Part shown: positions 50,313 to 59,418 of the stretch, piece after piece
How the letters are laid out: the number at the start of each line of letters is the position of its first letter
Numbering within the stretch: the stretch's first letter is position 1
Source of the DNA: JAIVJZ01 sp035645695
GTDB taxonomy: Bacteria; Acidobacteriota; Blastocatellia; Pyrinomonadales; Pyrinomonadaceae
Reading direction: 5' to 3'
NCBI GenBank assembly: GCA_035645695.1
Contig: DASQMC010000013.1
Location: forward strand, 1-64,000
DNA: 64,000 nt
Made by a program: the position numbers and the translations under genes
The notes under the pieces: model-generated
The model's database searches: none
The model's input: only the letters and a program-made list of their open reading frames with translations
Told to the model about the DNA's origin: nothing

Positions 50313-53252
50313 TTATTGCTTCACGGTGAGGCGCGTATGCGCCAGTTGCGTCGCCACGTTCTGCCCGGCGACAGACATCAGGTGGACGCCCGTCCCGTCG
50401 AGCGTCACGTCGCTTTCGCCCGCGGCGACCGCTTCGATTTCGACGAACAGCAACACGCCCATGCCGCTGATCGGCGTCGTCGCGGCGGGCGCGATGAGCG
50501 CGAGCAGAGACCCGCGCGGGTCGATTGAAGGCGTGATCGTGGGCAGCAATTCTTTCGTCTCGCCGAACAGGCTGCCATGCGTCACGCCCCGGACGGCTAT
50601 CACGCGCGGGTCGAACCTGAGCGTGGCGGCGGCAAGCCCGAGCGGCGTCGAGGTCTTGACGAGCAACATCAGGCGCTGCTTTTCGCCGACGCGCATCTCT
50701 CGCTGCCCCGACAGGACATAGAGCAGTGTGCCGCCTTCCGCCACGACCGCGAGCGGAGCGCCGGTTGTCGTCGCCGTCGTCGCAGCGGCTGCGGCGACTT
50801 TGGCGGCGGGAGCGGGCGGCGGCGTCGCGGTCTTCTCGAGCGGCGCAGCAGCGGGCATGGCAGCGGGCATCGAACCGGCCGCAGGCGTCTTCTCGACGGC
50901 GGCCGGTTTGGTGGTGTCCGCAGCGGGAACGGGTGAAACGTTCGCGCCGGAATTGGAGACCGGGACGAAGGCCGACGCAGGAGGCGCGGCGCTCAGGCCA
51001 CCGGCGGGCGCGAGCCGGTTGCTGGCCTCCGTGGCAGCCGCGCTCTTGACCGGTTGAGCGTTATTGACGGCGGCTGCGTTGGCGATGCTTGCCGCGTTAG
51101 TGTTGGCGGTCGGGGCGTTCGCGAGCGTCGCCCCCATGAGAGCCTTCGGCGCGGGCGCGTAGGCGTGCTGGGTGTCCGCCGCAGCAGCGGCAGCGGTTGA
51201 TGTTGCCGTCTCCGCCGCGCTTTTCGCGGGCGCGACGATTGGTGCGGGGGGCATCTGGATCGCAACGTCTTTCGGAAGTTGACGCGCGGCGGCGAGTTGG
51301 TCTTCGCGGTCGGCTATGACGAGCATGGCTTCGAGCGATTCGGTGACGGGCGATTGCAGCGTGCCGCTCGGACGCTGATCGATGTCGCCGGGGCTGACGG
51401 TCGGCGCGCGCAGCACGCGCGGCGTCACGGTGATCACGATGTCGGAGTTCACGTCGTTGCGCGTCGGCGTGCTGAAGAGACGGCCGAGCACGGGGATGAG
51501 GCCGAGCAGCGGCACGCCGCGCCGGCCTTCGGTATGCCTATCCTGCGCGACGCTGGCGATCATCATCGTGCGGTTGTTGGGGATGCGCGCCATGCCGGAG
51601 ACGTTTCGCTGGCTGAAGGTCGGCGTCAGATTCGACGCGCCGCCGATCACGTCGTTCGACTCGATCTCCATCTTCACCTGCACGTCCAGGTTCGGGAAGA
51701 CTTGCGGCGTGAACTTCAGGATCAAACCCGTGTCCTGATACTGGATGACCGGAAAACCCGAGCCGCCGAAGAGACCGGCGTTGACGCCCGCCTGCTGTCC
51801 CGTGCCGGTAGTGCCGCCGAGGTTTGAGCCGAAGGGCGACACCTGCGCCGTCTGCACCGGAACTTTCTGGCCGATGCGCGTGGTGGACTGTTCGCTGTCG
51901 AAGGCATGCACCTGCGTCGCGGCCAGCAGGCGCGTGTTGTCTTTCGCCTGAAAGGCGCTGATGGTGCTTGCGGGCAGCAGGAACGCGCCGCCGAGAACGG
52001 TCGCCGCCGTGTTGACGATGGTGCCGCCCTTGCCGGGGTCTTTGCCGCCGCCGCCGCCGGTGCCTGTGTCGGGCGTCGTGGTGGACGTGCCGAAACGCCC
52101 CTTGCCGCCGCCGAACAGGAAAGAGGTCGGCAGCAATCCGCCGAGGTTGCCGAGCGTGGAGTCCGTGCCGAGCTGGTTGCCGAGTTGGAGCAGGTTCGAG
52201 CGCGAGACTTCGTAGATGTTCACGTCCATCACGACTTCGGCGCGATCCTTGTCGATGGCTTGCAGCAGTTCGGCGATGAGGCGAATGTTCTCGGGCGTGT
52301 CGCGCACGGTGATGGAGTTGGTGGCCTTGTTCGGCGTCACTTGCGGCTGCCGCCCGGCGGTCGGCGGCAGGGACGACTGGATCAGCGTACGCGCCTCGTT
52401 CGGGTCGATGTTCGACAGGTAGAACGTGCGCAGGACGAGTTGCTGGTACTGGCCGCGCTTCGACTGGTCGGCGACGATGATCGTGCGCCGGTCGAGCTTC
52501 TGAAAGAAGAGGTTTTGCGAGAGGAAGATGTGGTCGAGCGCGCGCGCCGTGGTCACTTCCTTGAGATTGACGTTGACGGTGCGGCCTTTCGGGAAGTCGC
52601 GGTCGAAGAGAACGTTGAGGCTGAGTTCGTCGCCGAGTTTGCGGATGAAGCCTTCGAGGTCGCCGTTGTAGTTGATGACCCGAAGCTGCTCGCTGCGCGT
52701 CGGCGGCAAAGCCAGGCCGGGGTCTTGGGAAGGGCGTTGCTGTTGCGCGCCGCCGTTCCCGGCCGTGGAGCCGTAGGACGTGGGGACGAGGGCCGAGCCG
52801 GTCGAGGGTGTGCCGTTCGAGCGGTTCGCGCCGTTGCCGTTCATGTTGGCCGGGTCGCGCCCTTCCTTCTCGCGCTGGAGACGCAACATGCGCTCCATCT
52901 CGGAGACGGCGAGTTCGTTGATCGGATCGTAGCCGACGGCCTGACGGTAGGCGTTGTACGCGCCCGTGAAGTCGCCCTGCTCGGCGAGCGTGCGCCCCTG
53001 CTCCATGAACCGCTGCGAAGCGTTGAAGATGGCGCGGCGGTAGTGGAGTTGGTACTCGATATCGGACGGGTTGGCGGCCACGGCGAGCGCAAACTCCTGC
53101 GCCGCGCGCTCCCACTGCATCGCCCGTTCTTGTTCCAGTCCGCGCTTGTAATTCTTCTCACCCTTCTTCGCCAGCACGGCCGCCGGGGCAGCCAATAGAC
53201 ACAAAATCAGGACGAGCGAAGCGTAGGCACGCACACTAACTGTTAATTTCAT
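50313..53252 (-). CDS. Secretin (GspD/PilQ-like) with N-terminal TPRs and C-terminal cohesin-like domain
   Basis: 979 residues. Signal peptide (ASLVLILCLLAAPAAVLA), then TPR-like repeats (about 30-135; ERAAQEFALAVAANPSDIEY). Then come the STN/N0-type and N1 domains (VINYNGDLEGFIRKLGDELS, PNKATNSITVRDTPENIRLI) and the secretin core (about 430-650; VPVQTAQVSPFG, TGLILKFTPQVFPNLDVQVK, MMIASVAQDRHTEGRRGVPL, LGLIPVLGRLFSTP). A 180-residue Ala/Pro/Thr-rich linker leads to a final domain of about 130 residues (TLLYVLSGQREMRVGEKQRL, AAATLRFDPRVIAVRGV) with the cohesin/dockerin-partner pattern. The outer-membrane channel is intact; the cohesin tail is unusual. ATG at 53252 follows GAGGATT. Confidence 0.9.
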   Translation of the reverse strand: MKLTVSVRAYASLVLILCLLAAPAAVLAKKGEKNYKRGLEQERAMQWERAAQEFALAVAANPSDIEYQLHYRRAIFNASQRFMEQGRTLAEQGDFTGAYNAYRQAVGYDPINELAVSEMERMLRLQREKEGRDPANMNGNGANRSNGTPSTGSALVPTSYGSTAGNGGAQQQRPSQDPGLALPPTRSEQLRVINYNGDLEGFIRKLGDELSLNVLFDRDFPKGRTVNVNLKEVTTARALDHIFLSQNLFFQKLDRRTIIVADQSKRGQYQQLVLRTFYLSNIDPNEARTLIQSSLPPTAGRQPQVTPNKATNSITVRDTPENIRLIAELLQAIDKDRAEVVMDVNIYEVSRSNLLQLGNQLGTDSTLGNLGGLLPTSFLFGGGKGRFGTSTTTPDTGTGGGGGKDPGKGGTIVNTAATVLGGAFLLPASTISAFQAKDNTRLLAATQVHAFDSEQSTTRIGQKVPVQTAQVSPFGSNLGGTTGTGQQAGVNAGLFGGSGFPVIQYQDTGLILKFTPQVFPNLDVQVKMEIESNDVIGGASNLTPTFSQRNVSGMARIPNNRTMMIASVAQDRHTEGRRGVPLLGLIPVLGRLFSTPTRNDVNSDIVITVTPRVLRAPTVSPGDIDQRPSGTLQSPVTESLEAMLVIADREDQLAAARQLPKDVAIQMPPAPIVAPAKSAAETATSTAAAAAADTQHAYAPAPKALMGATLANAPTANTNAASIANAAAVNNAQPVKSAAATEASNRLAPAGGLSAAPPASAFVPVSNSGANVSPVPAADTTKPAAVEKTPAAGSMPAAMPAAAPLEKTATPPPAPAAKVAAAAATTATTTGAPLAVVAEGGTLLYVLSGQREMRVGEKQRLMLLVKTSTPLGLAAATLRFDPRVIAVRGVTHGSLFGETKELLPTITPSIDPRGSLLALIAPAATTPISGMGVLLFVEIEAVAAGESDVTLDGTGVHLMSVAGQNVATQLAHTRLTVKQ

Positions 53253-53368
53253 TTGAATCCTCAAAAAATAAACCGGCGTTCGATTAAGGGCTTGCGACAG
53301 TCAGCATGTACCGGGTGGGGCTGACCTGCTTGTTACACGTCGGGCGCGAAAGACTGTTCCAAAAAGGT

Positions 53369-53466
53369 AGTAAGCAGTGAGCAGTAAGCAGTGAGCAGTA
53401 AGCAGTGAAAACAGTTTTCTTACTTCTTAACTGCTCACTGCTCACTGCTTACTGCTCACTGCTTAC
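53369..53466. repeat. Heptamer-word inverted repeat overlapping the 3' end of gspE
   Basis: CAGTAAG/CAGTGAG words (53372-53407) are mirrored by CTGCTCA and CTGCTTA words (53430-53466). The right arm encodes the last residues and stop codon of gspE. Confidence 0.9.
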
Positions 53467-55240
53467 TCTCCGGGCTTGCCCCGTTACCGTTGACTTTAAC
53501 TTCTTCGACAAACGTGGCGCGGTTGATCTCGTGCAGCGTCGAGACGCCGGACAAGACTTTCTTGAGCGCGGACTCGCGCAAGGAAGCCAGTCCTTCCTGC
53601 TCGGCGGCGCGGCGGACTTCCGAGCCGGGGCGGCGCTCGATGATCATCTCGCGAACGTTATCGGAGAGATTGAGCAGTTCGTGGATGGCGGTGCGACCAC
53701 GATAGCCCGTGTGGTTGCAGGCGTCGCAACCGACGCTCATGTAGAACTGCTGTCCGCGGTATTCGTCGGGCTTCAAACCTGATTCGAGCAATTCTTCGTC
53801 CGTCGCCTGATACGGGCGCTTGCACACGTCGCAGAGCATACGGATCAAACGCTGTGCGAGCACGCAGTTGAGAGACGAAACGAAATTATACGGCTCGACG
53901 CCCATGTTCAGGAAACGCCCGATCACGTCGATGACGTTGTTGGCGTGAACGGTGGTGAACACCAGATGCCCCGTCAGCGCGGACTGGATGGCGATCTGCG
54001 CCGTCTCGTTGTCGCGGATTTCGCCGACCATGATCTTGTCGGGGTCGTGGCGCAGGATCGAGCGCAGGCCGCGCGCGAACGTCAGCCCCTTTTTCTCGTT
54101 GACGGGAATCTGCGTGATGCCGTGCAACTGGTATTCGACCGGGTCTTCGATGGTGATGATCTTGTCTTCTTCGTTCCTGATCTCGTTCAGGGCGGCGTAC
54201 AGAGTGGTGGTCTTGCCCGAACCCGTCGGGCCTGTGACGAGCACCATGCCGTATGGCTCGGCGATGTAGCGGCGGAAGTTGCGCAGGTCGTCCGCGTCGA
54301 AGCCGACCACGTCGAGCCGCAAATCCTTGAATTCCTCGTTGATCTGCTCTTTGTCGAGAATACGAATCACGGCATCTTCGCCGTGGACGGTCGGCATGAT
54401 CGAGACGCGGAAATCGACGGTGCGCCCCTTGTAACGGACGCGGAAGCGTCCGTCCTGCGGCACGCGCCGTTCGGCGATGTCGAGTTCCGACATGACCTTG
54501 ATACGCGAGATGAGCGTCTGGTGATAGGCCAGATCAATCGGGTCTACTTTCGCGTAGAGCGCGCCGTCGATGCGGTACTTCACCTGCACCTCGGTGTCGC
54601 GCGTTTCGATGTGGATGTCGGAGGCGCGCGATTCCATCGCGTTGAAGACGATGGTATCGACCAGTTTGATGATCGGCGACATGTCGCTGTCGGTCGCCAA
54701 ACGGTCGAGGTCCAGAACTTCGTCGCCGTGCTCGGTTTCCTTGACGAGCGAGATGCGAAAGTTGGAAGTCGCCTCTTGCAGGACGCGCTGCGTGGCATCG
54801 CCCTTCTTGAGCACCACGTCTATCGCTCCGGCCGTGGCGACGTGAGGCACGATGCGCGCGCGCAGGGCTTGAGCGAGTTCGTCGAGGCGTTCGAGGTCTG
54901 ACGGGTCGGCCATCGCCACGTGAAAGCGACGCCCCTCGCGCCTGAGCGGGACGAACTGGTGGCGCAGCATGAGATCGACGGGAATCTCGCCGAGAAGCGC
55001 GTAATCGATGGGGGAATCGCCTTCGGGCGGCAGCAGATCGATGTAGGGCAGGCGGTAGCGGCGCGCGAGTTCCTGCGCGGCGCGCACTTCGGGCGGCACG
55101 GACGCCGCCGCTATCGGGTCAAGGTCGTGCCCGGCGCGGCGCGGGTTGGCGGTGGCGGCGGCGTTGTCCGCGCCGCCGGGGCGGACGAGCGTCGTCTCGC
55201 CTTCTTCCCGCACCGGTGTTTCGTCGAGAGTGGTGTTCAT
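53456..55240 (-). CDS. gspE: Type II secretion/type IV pilus assembly ATPase (GspE/PilB)
   Basis: 594 residues. The N-terminal GspE_N domain (about 50-165) has ELARRYRLPYIDLLPPEGDS. The ATPase core has the Walker A loop LVTGPTGSGKTTTLYAALNE, the Asp box TIEDPVEYQLHGITQIPVNE, Walker B LRHDPDKIMVGEIRDNETAQ and the His box LTGHLVFTTVHANNVID. The zinc-binding CDVCKRPY and CDACNHTGYRGR motifs complete it. It powers pseudopilus growth. The ATG at 55240 is chosen over a TTG at 55267. The last residues and stop are encoded by a heptamer repeat word. Followed on the same strand by the secretin gene. Confidence 0.95.
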   Translation of the reverse strand: MNTTLDETPVREEGETTLVRPGGADNAAATANPRRAGHDLDPIAAASVPPEVRAAQELARRYRLPYIDLLPPEGDSPIDYALLGEIPVDLMLRHQFVPLRREGRRFHVAMADPSDLERLDELAQALRARIVPHVATAGAIDVVLKKGDATQRVLQEATSNFRISLVKETEHGDEVLDLDRLATDSDMSPIIKLVDTIVFNAMESRASDIHIETRDTEVQVKYRIDGALYAKVDPIDLAYHQTLISRIKVMSELDIAERRVPQDGRFRVRYKGRTVDFRVSIMPTVHGEDAVIRILDKEQINEEFKDLRLDVVGFDADDLRNFRRYIAEPYGMVLVTGPTGSGKTTTLYAALNEIRNEEDKIITIEDPVEYQLHGITQIPVNEKKGLTFARGLRSILRHDPDKIMVGEIRDNETAQIAIQSALTGHLVFTTVHANNVIDVIGRFLNMGVEPYNFVSSLNCVLAQRLIRMLCDVCKRPYQATDEELLESGLKPDEYRGQQFYMSVGCDACNHTGYRGRTAIHELLNLSDNVREMIIERRPGSEVRRAAEQEGLASLRESALKKVLSGVSTLHEINRATFVEEVKVNGNGASPESKQ

Positions 55241-55318
55241 TGCGCTTGAAAATTCTTCCGCTGCCAAACTAGTTGTCCTGTGTCTGATGCGAGAAAGGGG
55301 CCGGGGGATCGCCCGCCG

Positions 55319-56560
55319 TCAACGGCTGGATGGCCCTCCTGAGACGTTCGAGATGGATTGGATGATCGGAAGGTAAATCGCCAGCAAAATCGTGATAACG
55401 ACTCCGCCCATCACGAGCAGGATCGCAGGTTCGAGCACGGTCGTCAACTGCTCAAGCCTGACCTCCGATTCGGCATCGTAGAAGGTCGCCACCTCATCGA
55501 GCATCTCGCGCAAACTGCCGGAACGCTCGCCCACGCCGATCATGTCCAACCCCAACTCCGGTATCCAGTTCGCGCTCTCCAGACTCTCCGTGAAGGAACG
55601 CCCTTCCCTGATCATCGGCAGGATGCGGGTCGAGCGAGCGCGCAGTTCCTTATTCGTGATCGCCTCGGACGCGATCTCCCAGGAATCGACGAGCGTGATG
55701 CCGCCCGCGAGCAGGGTCGAGAGCGAGCGCGTCACCTGCGCGACCGAGAGTTGGATGACGAGATTACCGGCGATGGGAATTTTCAGCACCGCGCGGTCGA
55801 TAGACATACGCCCCTGCGGCGTCTTCGACCAGAACCAGAACGCGACCACGCTGATCAGGACGAGCGGGGCGAACCACCAGATGTTGGCCGCCATCCAGTT
55901 CGAGATGCTCACGACGACGAGCGTGATCGCGGGCAGGTTGCGCCCGAAGCCCTCGAAGAGTCGGGCCATGCGCGGCACGACGTAGGTCGTCAAGAACGTG
56001 ACCATGCCGAACGAGGCGACGAGCAGGAAGAGCGGGTAGGCGAGCGCGCCGCGAATCTTGCGCCTGATCTCCACGCCGCGCCGCATGTAGGCGTTGTAGC
56101 GGTTCAACACCTCGTCGAGCGCGCCCGAACGCTCGCCCGCGAGAATCGACGCGGTGTAAATTCTGGGGAAGACCGACCCCTGTTCGGCGAAAGCCGAAGA
56201 GAGCGCCATGCCGCCGCGAATCTTTTCCTCCACGTCTCCGAGCATCCCGCGCAGGCGCGAACTCGACGCGCGACGGCGCAGCATGGCGATGGATTGCAAA
56301 ATCGGGATGCCCGCGCGCAGGAGCGCGGCGAGTTGCTGGTTGAAGAGAAGGAAGTCGCCCGCTTTGATGCGGGGCGTCGTGCCGCTACGGCCGCCGCGCG
56401 TCAGGGCGGCGATGCCGCGCGCCTTCGGCGGCGTCACGCTAAAGACGCGGAAGCCCTCGCTCTCCAGACGCACGCGCGCCTCGGCCACGCCCACCGCGTC
56501 AATCGTGCGCGTCACCACCTCGCCCGCGGGCGTCCCTAAACGACAAATAAATTCGGCCAT
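55319..56560 (-). CDS. gspF: Type II secretion/pilus inner-membrane platform protein (GspF/PilC)
   Basis: 413 residues, two repeated T2SSF domains. The first has DFLLFNQQLAALLRAGIPIL, the second VAQVTRSLSTLLAGGITLVD; both end in membrane helices (LFLLVASFGMVTFLTTYVVP, WWFAPLVLISVVAFWFW). A C-terminal segment, ILLVMGGVVITILLAIYLPI, is typical. The N-terminus AEFICRLGTPAGEVVTRTID is the expected cytoplasmic beta part. First gene of the cluster on the minus strand, 78 bases ahead of gspE. No prepilin peptidase lies nearby. Confidence 0.95.
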   Translation of the reverse strand: MAEFICRLGTPAGEVVTRTIDAVGVAEARVRLESEGFRVFSVTPPKARGIAALTRGGRSGTTPRIKAGDFLLFNQQLAALLRAGIPILQSIAMLRRRASSSRLRGMLGDVEEKIRGGMALSSAFAEQGSVFPRIYTASILAGERSGALDEVLNRYNAYMRRGVEIRRKIRGALAYPLFLLVASFGMVTFLTTYVVPRMARLFEGFGRNLPAITLVVVSISNWMAANIWWFAPLVLISVVAFWFWSKTPQGRMSIDRAVLKIPIAGNLVIQLSVAQVTRSLSTLLAGGITLVDSWEIASEAITNKELRARSTRILPMIREGRSFTESLESANWIPELGLDMIGVGERSGSLREMLDEVATFYDAESEVRLEQLTTVLEPAILLVMGGVVITILLAIYLPIIQSISNVSGGPSSR

Positions 56561-56998
56561 CTGTTTATTATTGATGCCGTGATTCCACGGCAGACGAAAT
56601 CAACGACTAAACGGGGTGACGAGTATAACACGCGCTCCGCCCCGGCTCACGGCGCGGGTGCATCCCACCCGCGCTTACACGCCGACGGCGGGAGAAAGTT
56701 GCACGGCGACCACGGCGGTCAATAATTTTATAGAGAACCCACACCTCATTGACATCGGGCGGGCACAGGTATAAGGTTCGTCAGCGTCTAAAGACTCTGC
56801 TGGCGACAACTCGCACATCCGTCAGCCTCACACTCTCTCAAACAGCAACCGAAGGAAAGCTACCCAACCTTCCATTCCCATCACGGCGCGTGCGCCGGAT
56901 GGAGCATTACCTCGGGGGCGACGCATCCGCCAAAGGATTCCTCTCACCTCATCCCTTCACCCAAGCACTACAAACACCTAAATATTAGGAGGACACGC
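56561..56998. other. 438-base divergent spacer with a possible promoter
   Basis: Between gspF (minus) and a TonB-C-like gene (plus). TTGACA (56749-56754) and TATAAG (56770-56775) are 15 bases apart, a short spacer, and would give a leader of about 220 bases. A 79-codon open frame at 56749-56988 starts on the same bases but shows no sign of coding. Confidence 0.45.
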
Positions 56999-57946
56999 AT
57001 GCACCGCACTCTGCTCAGAGCAGGTTTGTTTATGTTCTTGACGGCTGCTTTCTTCGCGGGCAGTTCATTGTTGGAATCGCGCACTGTGATCGCTTCGCCC
57101 CAGCCCGCAAGTTCCAGTTGCTTCACTCCCGTCGGACGCTCGACTATCGCGCCGCAGCAAGCGGAAATCTCGAAATCGGATTTGCCGCGCAACAAATCCG
57201 GCTACAAAATGCATAGCATCAGCAAGAGGGTGAAACTCAACCTCGTCGCCGGTGGCGCGTCGCCGTTCGTCACCCTTCGCCTCGACGGTTTGCAGCCAAC
57301 GGATCACGTCAACATTCGTCCGAACAAGAAATCGGAGATTGGAGTGACGGCGGGGCTGTTGGTGGCAAAGCCGGAGAAGGCGGACAACGCGGCGACGGAG
57401 GGGAAGCGACTGCCGGAATCGTCGCTCGAAGTGACGACGGATACCATCGCTTTCACCCGTCCTCAGATGGCCGGCGTCGTGGTTCTGGACATTGACTTGC
57501 CCTCCGGCAGCCAGACCTCGGCCATCCTTGACGGGGAAGTGGTTTTGAATGACGCCTTGCGAGAACCGATCTCCATCAAGGGGCGCGAGGTCAGGCAGGG
57601 CGCGAGGAACACCGCCGACGCCGTGCTGCAATCGATCTTGCCCCCGGCATTGCGCGGGCAATCCGTGCCCACCACGGCCAGCAAGATCGATTACAGCGAT
57701 AAATATTTCGTCCCGTTTTCCCTGCTGCAAGTGCGCAAGCGGGTCGCCCTCGATCCGGGTTCGCCCCTTATCCGTGCCGGAGTAGACATCGACAAAGAGG
57801 GCAAGGTGGTTAAAGTTACCCCTTTTAACGAAGACTCGGCGGTCTTGGAGAAGGCTCTCATGCAGTGGGAGTTCGCACCGTTCAACGTTGACGGCCAGCC
57901 GGTGGCCGTGACGACGGTTGTCTCGCTCGGCTCAATCAATCAATAA
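56999..57946 (+). CDS. Exported protein with TonB-C-like C-terminal domain
   Basis: 315 residues. Signal peptide (LFMFLTAAFFAGSSLLESRT). The middle holds a beta-rich region (VKLNLVAGGASPFVTLRLDG, AGVVVLDIDLPSGSQTSAIL). The last 75 residues match the TonB C-terminal fold: VDIDKEGKVVKVTPFNED, ALMQWEFAPFNVDGQPVAVT and a final TVVSLGSINQ. There is no N-terminal inner-membrane helix with a Pro-rich spacer, so it is not a classical energy transducer; such proteins are frequent in acidobacteria and unexplained. AGGAGG-type site (TTAGGAGGAC) before the ATG. A hairpin terminator follows. Confidence 0.8.
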   Translation: MHRTLLRAGLFMFLTAAFFAGSSLLESRTVIASPQPASSSCFTPVGRSTIAPQQAEISKSDLPRNKSGYKMHSISKRVKLNLVAGGASPFVTLRLDGLQPTDHVNIRPNKKSEIGVTAGLLVAKPEKADNAATEGKRLPESSLEVTTDTIAFTRPQMAGVVVLDIDLPSGSQTSAILDGEVVLNDALREPISIKGREVRQGARNTADAVLQSILPPALRGQSVPTTASKIDYSDKYFVPFSLLQVRKRVALDPGSPLIRAGVDIDKEGKVVKVTPFNEDSAVLEKALMQWEFAPFNVDGQPVAVTTVVSLGSINQ

Positions 57947-57970
57947 GCCGCTTTGACATGCCTTTAGCGC

Positions 57971-58004
57971 GGCGGGGAGAATTTTCACGGTTCTCCCCGC
58001 CTTT
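57971..58004 (+). terminator. Rho-independent-type terminator
   Basis: GGCGGGGAGAA (57971-57981) pairs exactly with TTCTCCCCGCC (57991-58001), nine-base loop, then TTTGATTT. Confidence 0.85.
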
Positions 58005-58106
58005 GATTTGCTCATGCCCTTCCTCGCGCCCCGGTTCTTCCGTGTTCCTTCCGCGCATGTTTGTCGCTCAACATCAAAATACTAACCTTTCGACATAAGA
58101 GGGTTC

Positions 58107-58136
58107 TTGCGTGCGTGCCGCGCCGTGCCCTACAAT
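58107..58136 (+). promoter_or_regulatory. Possible promoter of the first VWFA gene
   Basis: TTGCGT (58107-58112) and TACAAT (58131-58136), 18 bases apart, about 170 bases before the start codon. Confidence 0.4.
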
Positions 58137-58308
58137 GCGCTCAAGCGTTCCTTGTTAGAAGTCTCCCCGCTTCATTAGATTCGGCCACGCCCAAAAGTTT
58201 TTTTACGGCTTCAGGCATCACTTTCGTGTGATCCGGGAATCGTAGGTCATACAAGGTTTAGCTTTTCAGGAGTTGATCCCGTCTAACTCCGCCGACTGGA
58301 GGTCTCAA

Positions 58309-59418
58309 ATGAGAGTACGGCGCCACTATCCCGGACTCCGTTCCGCGCTCGTCTCTACGCACGTCATCTTCTGCCTGCTCCTCGTCGCTCCCGCCGCGAC
58401 TTTCGCGCAACAGAAAAACACGACTCAATCCGCCGCCGAACAACCGGCAGGCACGACCGTCGTGCCGCAGCCCGCAGCAACGGCGACGGCGCAACCCGCT
58501 TCTTCGCCCGTCGCTACTACCGCGCCCGCCGTGTCTGTCGCTCAATCAGGCAGCGCGGCCGCGACGTTCGGCGACGAGCAACTCATCGTCAATTCCGATC
58601 TCATCACTTTGAACGTCACGCTGACGGACATGTATGGCCGTTTCGTCACGGGGTTGACCAAGGAGGCTTTCACCGTCCTCGACGACAAAGAGCCGCAGGA
58701 GATCACCTTCTTCTCGGACGCCGACGCCCCCGTCAGCCTCGGCGTGATCTTCGATGTTTCCGGTTCGATGGGCAAGGATAAGATCGCCAAGGCGCGCGAC
58801 GCCCTGAAACATTTCATCGAAACCAGCCACAATGGCGACGAATATTTCCTGATCGGCTTCAACCACCGCTCGCAGGTCTTGATGGAGAAGACGCGCGACG
58901 CGGACGCCCTGCTCACCAAGCTGACCTTCGTGCAAACCAAAGGACAGACCGCCCTCTACGACGCCTGCTATCTCGGCGTCGAAAAGGTGACGCGCGGCGT
59001 CCACCCGAAGCGCGCGCTGCTCGTCATCAGCGACGGTCAGGACAACAGTTCGCGTTACACTTTCAGCGAACTGCGCCGCGTCCTGAAAGAGAGCGACGTG
59101 CTCATCTACGCCATCGGCATCACGGACGGGGGCGACCAGACATCCTTCGGCGTGGCCGGTCAGGCCATTCTCGACGAACTGGCCGGTGTCTCCGGCGGGC
59201 GCGCCTTCTTCCCCGACACGGCCGCCGAGATGAACGAGATTTTCGAGCGCATCGCCATCGAACTGCGCAACCAGTACTCCATCGGCTACAAGCCGAAGAA
59301 CTTCGTCAACAACGGCAAGTGGCATAAGCTTAAGGTGAAAGTCACGCCGCCGCGCGGGTTGCCGCGCCTCTTCGTGCGCACCAAAGAGGGCTACTACGCC
59401 ACCACACAGCCGCGCTGA
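58309..59418 (+). CDS. Exported VWFA-related protein (acidobacterial type), first copy
   Basis: 369 residues. Signal peptide (LVSTHVIFCLLLVAPAATFA), a Thr/Ala/Pro-rich linker, a beta domain typical of this group (LITLNVTLTDMYGRFVTGLT, then FTVLDDKEPQEITFF), then a VWA domain with the metal-ion site LGVIFDVSGSMGKDKIAKAR (DxSxS), GQTALYDACYLGVEKVTRG and LLVISDGQDNSSRYTFSEL. The C-terminus has RNQYSIGYKPKN. The layout matches the VWFA-related acidobacterial domain family. Probably periplasmic or surface-exposed, function unknown. ATG at 58309 with TGGAGGT upstream. A paralogue follows. Confidence 0.92.
   Translation: MRVRRHYPGLRSALVSTHVIFCLLLVAPAATFAQQKNTTQSAAEQPAGTTVVPQPAATATAQPASSPVATTAPAVSVAQSGSAAATFGDEQLIVNSDLITLNVTLTDMYGRFVTGLTKEAFTVLDDKEPQEITFFSDADAPVSLGVIFDVSGSMGKDKIAKARDALKHFIETSHNGDEYFLIGFNHRSQVLMEKTRDADALLTKLTFVQTKGQTALYDACYLGVEKVTRGVHPKRALLVISDGQDNSSRYTFSELRRVLKESDVLIYAIGITDGGDQTSFGVAGQAILDELAGVSGGRAFFPDTAAEMNEIFERIAIELRNQYSIGYKPKNFVNNGKWHKLKVKVTPPRGLPRLFVRTKEGYYATTQPR

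Larger units (their letters stand above)
57947..58308. other. 362-base spacer with terminator and promoter
   Basis: It contains the hairpin at 57971-58001 and a possible promoter at 58107-58136. No small gene is seen. Confidence 0.6.

Noticed and set aside
53369..53466. Tandem short repeats as a CRISPR array
   Set aside because: The units are only about seven bases, have no unique spacers of constant length, are mirrored as inverted repeats, and no cas genes are present.
56749..56988. 79-codon frame upstream of the TonB-C-like gene
   Set aside because: It starts on a candidate -35 box, has no recognisable pattern and no ribosome binding site.
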